Source: Ligustrum vulgare
Taxonomy: Eukaryota; Streptophyta; Magnoliopsida; Lamiales; Oleaceae
NCBI GenBank assembly: GCA_963555705.1
Contig: OY743174.1
Coordinates: 62,890,234-62,954,233, forward strand
Direction: 5' to 3'
Length of the DNA: 64,000 bases
The notes beneath the pieces are model-generated. The model did not search any database, was not told where the DNA came from, and saw only the letters and a program-made list of their open reading frames with translations. Below, in pieces: positions 37,137-47,354 of this stretch (position 1 is the first letter of the stretch; each line of letters begins with the position of its first letter). The position numbers and the translations under genes are program-made.

Positions 37137-39048
37137 TGTTGGGAATTACACACAAATTTCCTCTTTAATTAACTCAATAGGAATTTTGATATTTAAAAAA
37201 TAATTGAGCCAACAAGAAAATAAAATACGAACGCAGAAATTTACGTGGTTTGACATGTTGCCTACATCCACGGACCCTCGTCAAAGCTTTTCACTATATA
37301 ATAAATTGTTACAATTATATAGAATTTGCACTCACCAAACCCCTCAAGTATTGTAGGAAAAATAACAAATCTTTACCACATCTACCAATTTTTACTTCTT
37401 TGTACAACCCACAAAGAACCCAAGAAAAACCAAGATACTAGACTACATTTTTTCTCACAAACTCTCTAGTCAATGTGCTTTCCAATAAAAGAGAATAATA
37501 CGTGTATTTATATAGAATTAATAACGTCATGACTGTATTTCACTTCAACATGGACTGTAGAATTGGTATTCTTGGTCAATGGCTCTTCCCAAGATTTAAT
37601 CCACCTAGGACACGTAATCAATAGCAACAAATTTCATAATTTACTTTCCATTAGGATTCGTATCCTAATTCATTTGAATTACAAAACTTATTCTCCAATT
37701 ACAATTAAAGTCCTCCAACTTTGGCAATTTGAGGCAATTACCCAACAATCTCCACCTTGTCGAAAACGAGCCAAGATTTAATCATCTCTTTTGTTCACAA
37801 TACTTGGAAATAGGTAAGCTTTTGACACACTTTGACAGTCCCAATTCTCAAACCAGAGAATTAACATACTCCACCATATGAGTATAATAAACACTTCGAA
37901 TTATCAACGAACTCCGAGCTTTTCATCGGCTCATGTAGAAATAAACCTTGCTGAAAAATTATGGTGCAACTCCCCATGTTTGGCTTTTCTTGGGAGCTCA
38001 TCAGCTATTGACATCAATTTCACCACACACCTTGCATTAACGTCAAACCAATGTCCGTGTGCAAACACATGTACCCACCAGCAAGAACACATCCTCTATC
38101 ATGGCAATCAGCTTCAGCCTTCATGCCATAAGAAAGTCTCATCTTACTAAAGTACATCATCACCACCTCCACCAGGAGAGTCACATTATCCACCTTCAAG
38201 CAGTTAGCCGACCATGCTCTAATGTTTGGACAATTTCTTCTCACATGACTAGATTTATCATTGTTCCAACACATTACCTTCCTTCTTCTTCTTCATGGAG
38301 TTATATCTCTTCCACTTTTCAGTAACAAGTAAAGCGTTTTCAGATGAACTGTCATTTCAACTTAATCAACTTAACTTCTGAAAATTCCACCGTTTCCTTC
38401 TCATACATCAAAATCAGTATGATGTGCTCAAACGTGGATGGAAGAGACCAGATGAACCTTATCCTCATCATCAATCATAACTCCCATAGATTTCAGTTCA
38501 GAAACAATCCCATTGAGAACACTAAAATGGTCTAAGATTTTCATACCTACATTCATTCTCAAAGAACGAAACCGCTCCTTCAGATACAAGTTATTTGACA
38601 AGCTCTTCATCCGATACAACTCTTCCAGTTTTTTCCACAGTTCCTTCACAGCAAATATCCCATAAATATTTGTAAGAACATTTTTGGCCAAACAAAGTTG
38701 TAACATGCTAGTAGCCTTCAAATCCCAATCTTCCCAATCTTCATCACTCATGCTGGATTCAGTTTATTTGTCAGAACTCGGGGTTGGTTTTTTTTCAAAA
38801 CTTTTTACATTCCTGTCCGAATCAATACATCCATGACTTGTACTTACCACAAGCCAAAATTATCTTCCTGTCAAATTTCTCTATGTCGTACTTTCTAAAC
38901 ATATATTCTTTTGCTCCAAAATAAATATTCGAACCACCTGATGCTCTGTTAATTAGATGTCGATTTCCCCGTCGACGGCCCACTGATGGGAATTACACAC
39001 AAATTCCCTCTCTAATTAACCTCACAGGAATTTTGATGTTCAAGAAAT
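37137..39048 (-). mobile_element. Copia remnant, minus strand, with 3' LTR, decayed gag and truncated 5' LTR
   Basis: The 3' LTR is 37137-37747 (611 bp; minus-strand start TGTTGGGTAATTGCC, end ...AATTCCCAACA). It is preceded on the minus strand by the polypurine tract AAGGTGGAGAT (37758-37748). Gag relics follow at 38020-38751. At 38984-39048 the end of the 5' LTR recurs (TGATGGGAATTACACACAAATT..AGGAATTTTGATGTTCAAGAAAT) and is then cut off by the next repeat. Pol is absent, so the element is internally deleted or non-autonomous. Confidence 0.75.
38020..38751 (-). pseudogene. Copia gag fragment
   Basis: The frame 38751-38428 has the Copia-type gag signature (DWEDWDLKATSMLQLCLA, then WKKLEELYRMKSLSNNLYLK). 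After a frame break, a degenerate zinc-knuckle (CWNNDKSSHVRRNCP) is seen at 38274-38225. Gag forms the retrotransposon particle and the knuckle binds RNA. Several breaks separate the parts. Confidence 0.75.
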
Positions 39049-39947
39049 ATTTTAAATCAATATTTTAATATTTTAAAAAATTATATATTATATATATTAT
39101 TATTATGATTGGTGTTTTTAAATCAATATTTTAATATTTTAACTAGAATTTTTTTTTTAATTAAAAATATCCTTTGATGGCATCATATGCAATGACCATT
39201 AAAAAATCGAGGTAATCACTCTTGCATGTTAAACTGTATTTGAAAAAATTATATGCGTAACTATTAGTATTAAAATTATATTTTAATTATTAACAATTAA
39301 AATCATTCATTATTTGTTAGGAGACTATTACAAAAATCATTCAACTTTTTGTTACCAATGCATAAAATAAATAAAATTTATTAATTTCTTTAATTTATTC
39401 AAAAAAAAAAAAAAAAAAAAATACCGAGAAAGAAAAAAATTATTAATTTATATATATAAGGAACATATTAAAAAATAAACTTAATCAAAAGTTAAGTTTA
39501 TTATGTTCGAAATCAAATCAACTATATATATATTTACTTTGTCGTTAAAAATTTCCTTTGATCGCATCATATATGGCCCATTAACAAAAGTTAGGGACAA
39601 TCACTTTTACATGTTGGATCGTATTTGAAAAAATTATGTGTAATTATCACTATTAAAATTATGTTTTAATTATTAACAATTAAAATAATTTATTATCTTT
39701 AATATTATTGAAAAAAGTTTATTTGAAATTAATAGTGATTTTTAGGAGAATGTGTGGTTAAAAAGTAATGAATCTTTTTTGAGTTTATGTATAATATTAT
39801 TTTATTAATACATGGGGTTTGTGATAAAATGTTATTTATATATATTTTTTATTTAATATGATTGTATAATCAACACATTTTCATAAGTTTTCATTGAAAT
39901 CGTTATCATTGATAGAAATCCTGTGGATCGCACGCGGGGAAAATTTA
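39049..39947 (+). mobile_element. Degenerate Helitron remnant E
   Basis: The last 120 bp (ATGATTGTATAATCAACACATTTTCATAAG... CCTGTGGATCGCACGCGGGGAAAATTTAG) match the 3' end of Helitron D, but the hairpin has lost pairing and CTAG has become TTAG. Inside, a segment at 39160-39320 (CCTTTGATGGCATCATATG ... TATTTGAAAAAATTATATG) is repeated at 39546-39715. The 5' boundary is a guess, placed where the Copia LTR stops. Confidence 0.4.
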
Positions 39948-39948
39948 G

Positions 39949-41574
39949 TGAGTTTTAATTCTCGCATCTGCTTGGTGACTTTTGATTTATATGTACTAAA
40001 GAGTTTTATAGTTATTCACATGCCTGTGGACACACAAACTTTTATAGTTATTCATGGCATTGGAGGATGAGTCATGACACTTTACTTATAATCTTTTTTC
40101 TCTGCTCTTTCACAGTATTTTTTTATTTTAAGATTCTTGGGTATGGAATTATTTCAGGAAATTATATAGAAAATTATTTTGCTGTTGTGAGGAGTTCAAT
40201 AGATGGATTTCATTAGATTCTGATTTAGCTTCCTTGTTGTAGAGCAAGTTTCTTATTTAGGGAAGAATCATCTTTGCTTCTCCCTGGTTGTATTTGCTTC
40301 AACTACTTTTATTTGCATTGGTTTTTGCTAAATACTTTTTCAAAATTTTCGAACAGCGATTGATGTGCGTACAGTGTTAATCTGACACAGATCCATGATA
40401 TCCACAATCCACCTTTTAGCTCATATGACTGGATTTGGCATACTCAGTCTAACTTACGCAGCTAGTACCTTCCCTCATTTATGCAAACTAACTTGAGCCT
40501 GAACAAAAAACCAAGAGAATGTGTCAGAGTCTAGAACTCACTAACGAAATGGTAATGAATTAGAGAGTAAGCCACTGTTCGGCAACTAACCTAGGAAAAT
40601 AAATGATTTTTTTTGTTGTTTTTTTAGGTAGATGAATGGTTAAAAATTGGAGAGAGAAAATATGTAGGGTTAGAGATTGATTTGGAGAATTGTGTAGCTT
40701 AAAAAGTGGTTTTAAAAACCACCATCATTGCTGTTACCGAACAGACGCTAATGATCTATACCACCAAGTACTATCAAGAATTGCAATAATTATGAGATCC
40801 CTATTGGTGGTGTGTGTGTGTAATATATTCTCTATTCGTGTAGTGTGTAATGTACTGGTAGTAATACAACATAGTTCTCCTTTTGGTAGTGGTCTAAGCC
40901 CTCTCTAGGATCCAAGAAGATATCGGCCTTGCTGCGACTCGTCCATCCGAAACGCTCATATCAGTCAAATTGGAATATGTAGGAGCTAACTTTTTTACTT
41001 TTACTTATAAATTTGGCCAAGAAAAGATTTAATCCATCACCAAAGCTCATTTCCATTCAACTCTAAAATTTATCTCACACTAGAATCTAATTCTACTTCC
41101 ACCCTCGGGCAAATGTGTTATCTAATCATATGTAAGGCTATGCTATAGGATACATGCACAGCAAGGTGGATACCATCTTGGCCATCGATTTTAGATCACG
41201 TTGTGCATTGTAGGTCTGGTGCATAGGTTACCCTTTGCCGCCTCCACTGTCCCTGGGCATAGGACACCGGTCCTAGACAACACCCCCCCTCCCATTTCAT
41301 TTTTTTTGCCGGTAGTTTGTCTATCTAGTGCAGTGACTAGCATGATTAATGTATTCATTGTGTACTTGATGTCAAACTTGACTTGTGCTTTCTTTTACGC
41401 CCCAGTGAATCTCTTCCTAGGGGGGTAAATAGACTGAATAAATACAAATATTTCTTTGAAATAAAAACTCATATTGAGCTGTGTATTCTGTCTTCTCCAA
41501 TCATCTGATGAATGAACTATCCCCATGCTTTTCTCTCAGATATCTGTTATAGTTTCCTTTTACTATTTTTGCAG
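39949..41574. other. Probable HISN8 intron or flank, no gene
   Basis: It contains a MITE at 40568-40751 and otherwise ordinary noncoding sequence up to the acceptor at 41574. Open frames here (for example 40690-40908, 41201-41428) have no recognisable domain. Confidence 0.4.
40568..40751. mobile_element. MITE family 2
   Basis: The left end TAAGCCACTGTTCGGCAAC and right end GTTACCGAACAGACGCTAA are inverted repeats. The interior has GAATGGTTAAAAATTGGAGAGAG and AGCTTAAAAAGTGG. 184 bp. Confidence 0.65.
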
Positions 41575-41642
41575 GTGGAGAAGATGTATTGGCCTGGTAA
41601 TCAGTATGCCACAGCTGCAAAAATGATCCTCCAGGTAATAAT

Positions 41643-41898
41643 TGTCAAAATTGATTACAAGCCCAATGATAATTCCACAAAGCCCAAGTTAGCAGCCCAA
41701 GTCCATTTCACCTGAAGCTGTCCAGCAACGTGTTTCTTTAGCTGTTGAAATCTGTTATTCTGTTTTCTGTATGTGTAATTGACATGACCTTATTCTCGAA
41801 TGTTCCTTGTAGTTGTATAAATGTTGGCACTGCTGCTCATTCCCATTAACGAGCTGAGAAAATAAACTCAAAGTCAATTTTATTCTTCATTTCTTTCT
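41643..41898 (+). repeat. Left LTR of the 8.45-kb Copia
   Basis: 256 bp, from TGTCAAAATTG to TTCATTTCTTTCT. The end is fixed by the adjacent primer site and by the right LTR ending at the target duplication. Confidence 0.9.
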
Positions 41899-41910
41899 TG
41901 GTATCAGAGC
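41899..41910 (+). other. tRNA-Met primer-binding site
   Basis: TGGTATCAGAGC, complementary to the 3' end of initiator tRNA-Met, directly after the LTR as in plant Copia elements. Confidence 0.85.
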
Positions 41911-41914
41911 ATGA

Positions 41915-44630
41915 TTGACATGCTTCACAAAATGAAAGATTTTTATTGATCAAGGATTTCTCATTACAAATACTCAAGATATGATTCAAGATCTTTTCAA
42001 AAGGGTGGCCTAATCTTTGGTGCCACAGATCTTTCTTTGACTCAGATACTACAAATCCAGAAAGACAAATTGGACTAAAAGCAAAAGAAATAGAGTCTGA
42101 CTTCAATGATTTTGACAATTTATCAACAACACTTTGATTATTGACTGAACTTTGATGAGGTAAAAGACTTGATGAGTTGAGATTAATCTGGTATAGGCCT
42201 TCATTAAGTTTCTCTAACAGTACCTCCTTCCTTGTTGCTTGATCCCTCACAATGCAAAAACAAGAGTGAAATTCAAGGCAAAGGTTATTGTCTTTCACTA
42301 GTTTGGAGACACTCAATAAATTCTTTGTAATTTCAGGAACAACTAATATATTCTTCAAAAGAATTTGGAAACCAGAACCAGTGGTTAAAATAAGTGAACC
42401 AATATGAGTAATAACAAGCTGTTTACCATTTCCAACCGTGAGTGTACGATAACGTTGTAATGTAAAATAGCAAATATACGATATCGCAATCAAGTAATAA
42501 AGCGACTTTTGAGTCGAGTGATCGTTCCCACGATGACTGTTTACTAAGTACCGAAATATGTCAGTTCTAAACTTTATTTGAACAGAAAAAGAGAATTTGT
42601 GATTGTAAACTAAAACTAATAAATTAAACTAAAGAATTTAAAATTGCAGAAATGTTATGTTTTCAAATAAGATTGTAAAGTAGTTGAGATTCATGAGTTC
42701 ACCTAGTCAATTAAATCAATTTCAATTCATGGTTCTATTTTCTAAATATGTGTTTGATCGAATTCACTAATTCAAATTGAGATTCCTCACTAGAGTTTAA
42801 ATCAATCCTACCTAAATAAGTCAACCTTGTATCTCTACAGCGGGTCCGAATATTTCTTATCTAGATGCATTACACACGAGAATTCACACACGATCGTAAT
42901 AATAACAAGAGTATATCTCTATCTCTCGTTCAATTACCGGATTTATGACCTAGATCTATGTTATTAACTCACCTCTCGGATTATGAAAATAACAAATGAA
43001 ATCATGAAAGAGTGGCCAGTTCATTCACGTATTAAACACAATAATAAATAAACACATGCATTGAAGTACCTTCAATCCTGACTTTTAATTGTACCTTCAA
43101 TCCTCAACTTCCAATTGTTGCAATTTAGTCCCCAAACTTTATCTTCTTCTCGACTTGCCCATTTAAGCTCTCAAATCCTTTAATTTGGTCCTCCAACCTC
43201 TGATTTGTTCACTTGAGCACCATGGACCTTCCCGGTTGACGTCACATATCTCTCACTTGCTCAATTAAGCTCCAATTAACATCCAATATTGCCCTTTTTT
43301 CCATTAATTGCTTCATTATTCTTCGATTGGGACATTTTCTGAAAAGTAAACAAATAAACACAAATTAAGGAGCATATATTCTAAAACGACAATAATTTCT
43401 TCTAATTTAGACATACAGATAAGTGTATAAAACATACTTATCAGATAACCTGTGTATTTGGATAAGTTTAAGAGGCTACTAGCATCAGAGGTCACGTGAT
43501 TACTTGCCCCACTGTCAACATACCACGAGGGATCATCAATGACAGCAAGAGTTGCATAGTAAACACTGTTGGATGAAGGGCCAGTGTTGTTTCCACGCAT
43601 TTGCAATTGATGATGCTGCTGTCTAGGAGTACCAGTAAAAGTTTCATCACTTCGATGCCATCAAATGTTTGCCAGATGATTGTGCAGGCCACAAATTTGA
43701 CATACTTCTCTTTGATTCATATTGTTTCGACCTCCTCTTCTACCTCTGAAACTGAAGCTTCCCCTCTGATTGCGACCACCGCGTATTCCTCCAATAGTGT
43801 TATAGTTTCCACCAGAGTAGTTTCAAATGAATCTCTGATTATTAGCTCATCTACCAGAGGAAAAGTTGGCATTAGGATATTGATTTTCCTTAAATCCATT
43901 ATTGCTGGACTGATTCAGAAGTGCACTTGGAGCTATGAGAGAATTTAGTTGTATAACTCTCCTTTCATAGCTCAGTAAAATCTCCTGAACGGTTTCCCAC
44001 TTCAGATCGGGATGTGAATTAAGTTGGACTACAATGGGTATATATTCAGAGTCCAAACCAGCAAGAACACAGCCAATTATATTTGCTTCTGGAAATGGTT
44101 TTCCAGCTACAACAAGAGAATCAGACAATTTTTTGAAGAGAGAGATATTCATCCATAGATTTACCTCCTTTGCGTGTAGTTGAAATTGCAGTACGAATTT
44201 CCTGAAGTCTTATACGAGACCGTGCTCCAAAAAACCTTTCTAAGGCATTCCAAAGTTCATACGATGTATTGCACTGCATCACTTTTACTGCTATATTAGA
44301 TTTCATAGATCCATATAACCAACCAAGCAAGAGTTGATCGATTGTCTGCGACTTCTCATATTCAGGATTTTCCTTGGTAGTAGCATTTCTTCCAGTCGAG
44401 TCAGTTGGAGTTGCAGATGCATCAATCACAGATTCAGGAGGACACGACGTTGATCCATTGATGAATCCAGTGAGCTTGTTTCCTTTGATTATTGGTGTGA
44501 TCATTGCCTTCCAGAGAGTGTAGTTATCATTATCAAGTTTGATACCCACAGATTGACTCAACGTATTACCAAAAGGCAAGCTGGAAATAGAAGGGGCAGA
44601 GGAGCTTCCATCTGTAGCTGTCGAAGTCAT
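41915..44630 (-). pseudogene. Copia gag-protease-pre-integrase block, inverted relative to its LTRs
   Basis: Gag starts at the ATG at 44630 (MTSTATDGSSSAPSISSLPF) with the NYTLWKAMI gag signature. It continues after frame breaks through 43847 and a glycine/arginine-rich stretch. The protease motif WYVDSGASNHV lies near 43530. The gag-pre-integrase domain (DLWHQRLGHP, then SFCEACQ) ends near 41915. A 990-bp insert interrupts it at 42454-43443. The block ends in the pre-integrase zinc motif, and the continuation of that motif (GFALPFNSSNSRAS) is found on the opposite strand from 44650. Frame breaks in gag mean no full polyprotein can be made. Confidence 0.85.
42454..43443. mobile_element. 990-bp unclassified insertion in Copia protease region
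   Basis: It is flanked by the 6-bp direct repeat GATAAC (42448-42453 and 43444-43449). Removing the insert and one repeat restores the local Copia reading frame across the site. The plus-strand ends are GTTGTAATGTAAAATAGC and ACATACTTATCA. No coding capacity. It contains AATTTAGTCCCCAAACTTT-type text often seen in LTRs, so it may be a solo LTR, but the TG/CA ends do not line up cleanly with the duplication. Confidence 0.65.
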
Positions 44631-44649
44631 GGTGAAGAAGGTGTAAACC

Positions 44650-47290
44650 TTGGGTTTGCTCTTCCTTTTAATTCCTCAAACAGCCGTGCTTCCTCAGTCC
44701 TTGAACTTGTACATTCCGACGCTTGGGGACCATCTCCTGTTGTTTCTATAGATGGCTACCGCTTTTACATTACCTTCTTAGATGACTTTAGTCGATATAC
44801 ATGGATTTTCCCATTAAAAACCAAATCAGAAGCAATCATAGTCTTCAAACAATTTAAGACTCTTGTTGAAAATCGGTTTGATAGAAAAATGAAATGTTTA
44901 CAAACCGATTGGGGGGGGGGGGAGAGAGTATAGAACCTTTACCAAAATCCTCAAAGAAAGTGGAGTCGAATTTCGTCATCCTTGTCCCTTAACATCAGAA
45001 CAAAATGGTCATATTGAGCATAAACATAGACATATCGTTGAGTTGGGCTAACATTGCTTGCACAGTCACATGTGCCACTCAAATATTGGTGGGAGGCCTT
45101 TCAGACTTCAGTCTATTTAATTAACATTTTGCCAACACTAGTCCTTGATGGTGTCTTGCCATGGTTTACTCTTTTTAAGAAACAGCCTGACTACAAAAAT
45201 CTAAAGCCTTTTGGGTGTGCTTGCTACCCATGTCTTCGCAAATACCAGCAACATAAGTTTGATTTTCACACTATAAAATTTGTTTCTTGGATAGAGTCAT
45301 CCACACAAAGGTTTCAAATGTCTAAGTAATAATGGAAGAATGTACATTTCTCGTCATGTCAAATTTAATGAAACAGATTTTCCCTTCCTATCCGGTTTTA
45401 TGTTACCAGATTCTAGTAGTAATTCTTTCGAACCTGTGTCTTCTTGGTACTCACTCAATTTTCCTGTGTCATTATCTTCAGCTCCAATCGCTCATGAAAT
45501 TAATTCTGGTATATCTATTCATTCTAGTTCCCGAGCAGCATCTTCTTCCATTATTCCCCAAAATAATGCAGATACATTAAGTGGTACTCAAGGTGATGAT
45601 CATAGTTGTTCACCTCTGGACTCACACCAACTATCTGGTGAAAATCAGTCAGCAAATCAGTAAACATCTTCCTCAGAAGCACCACCTGCTCATCCTATGA
45701 TTATCCACGCTTAACTGATTATGTTTGTGCTGCTTCAACTTCATTTTCAGAACCCACTTCAGTAACAGAAGCTCTTAAGTCTACTGAATGGAATGCTGCT
45801 ATGTTGGAAGAATATCAGGAACTGATGAAAAATCACACTTGGAATCTTGTTCCACCCTCTGATTCATACAATGTAGTAGGAAACCGTTGGGTTTATCGTC
45901 TGAAATATAATACTGATGGATCCATACAACGCTGCAAAGCGCGCTTGGTTGCGAAGGGCTTTCATCAAACACTGGGGATAGATTTCACTGAGACTTTCAG
46001 TCCTGTTGTTAAGGCTTCTACAATCAGAATTATTTTGACAATTGCTGTGGCTCAAAATTGGCAAATAAGGCAGTTGGAAATAAACAACGCTTTCCTAAAT
46101 GGTCATTTGAAGGAACCTGTTTATATGGTTCAACCGGAGGGATTCATTGATAATGATAAGTCTGATCACGTTTGCAGACTTTCCTGTGCACTATACGGAT
46201 TGAAACAGGCACCGCGTGCATGATTTGATGAGCTCCGTCACACATTGATAAGCTGGGGATTTATTAATGCTGTCAGTGATATCTCTCTTTTCTTTTTCAA
46301 GACCAAAACTACAGCATTGTTTGTTCTTATCTACGTCGACGACATAATAATCACAGGTAATGACTCTAGTCAGCTGCAATCCTTTGTTACACGGCTGAAC
46401 CGTTCCTTTGCCCTTAAAGATTTAGGTCCTCTACATCATTTTCTGGGAATGGAAGTTTATCGTGACTCCACCGGCTTATACTTGACACAAACCAAATACA
46501 TTCATGATCTTCTTGAGAAATTTAATTTGACTGCTTCCAATACATGTATCACTCCAGCCATTACAGGTCAGTCTCTCCGAATTGATGATGGAGAAACTAT
46601 GCACAATCCCACACTTTATCGAAGTCTGGTTGGAGCTCTCCAATATCTAATACACACCCGTCCTGATTTCTCTTTTATTGTGAATAAATTGAGTCAATTT
46701 ATTCAGGCTCCCACTTCAACTCATTGGCAAGCTTCCAAACGTGTTATGCGATACTTAAAGGGCACTGCCTCTTTCGGTCTCCACATTCCCTGCTCTGTAA
46801 AATTGGATCTTGTTGCCTTCTCAGATGCTGACTGGACGTGCTCCCTAGATGATCGAAAATCCATCGGTGGTTACTGTGTTTACTTGGGCGAAGCTTTGGT
46901 TTCATGGTCCTCTAAGAAGCAAACAGTCGTTGCTCGCTCCAGCACAGAATCTGAGTATCGTGCCCTTGCTCAAGTCACTGCTGAAATCTCCTGGATTCAA
47001 TCTCTTATTTCTGAGTTTCACTTCTGTCTTCCTTCCACTCCAATTATCTGGTGTGACAATATGGGAGCAGCTGCCTTGGCTTCTAATCCCGTTTATCATG
47101 CACGAACCAAACACATCGAAATCGATGTGCATTTCATTCGAAACAAAATTTCCAGTGGTGCTCTTGAGATTCGCTATGTCCCCACATCTGATCAGATTGC
47201 TGACTGTATGACAAAACCATTGTCTCATTCACGTTTTCAGATTTTCAGAAACAAGCTTCGTGTGCTGCTTGCACCCTCTCGCTTGAAGGG
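44650..47290 (+). pseudogene. Copia integrase, reverse transcriptase and RNase H, disrupted
   Basis: Integrase starts with GFALPFNSSNSRAS and ELVHSDAWGP and includes FLDDFSRYTW. A run of 12 G at 44911-44922, where QTDWGGE is expected, shifts the frame, and a further break lies near 45030. RT covers 45801-46500 (WVYRLKYNTDGS, KARLVAKGF, then YVDDIIITG). It is cut by an in-frame TGA at 46221-46223 where Trp is normal (APRAW). RNase H extends to about 47210 (AFSDADWTCSLDDRKS, TKHIEIDVHFIRNK). The long stretch 46245-47290 is intact. Confidence 0.92.
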
Positions 47291-47293
47291 GGA
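47280..47293 (+). other. Polypurine tract of the 8.45-kb Copia
   Basis: CTTGAAGGGGGA immediately before TGTCAAAACTG of the right LTR. Confidence 0.8.
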
Positions 47294-47354
47294 TGTCAAA
47301 ACTGATTACAAGCCCAATGCAAATTCCGCAAAGCCCAAGTTAGCAGCCCAAGTC

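Noticed and set aside
37250..37781. Open frames of 63-72 codons on the plus strand
   Set aside because: They lie in the Copia LTR at 37137-37747 and its polypurine junction.
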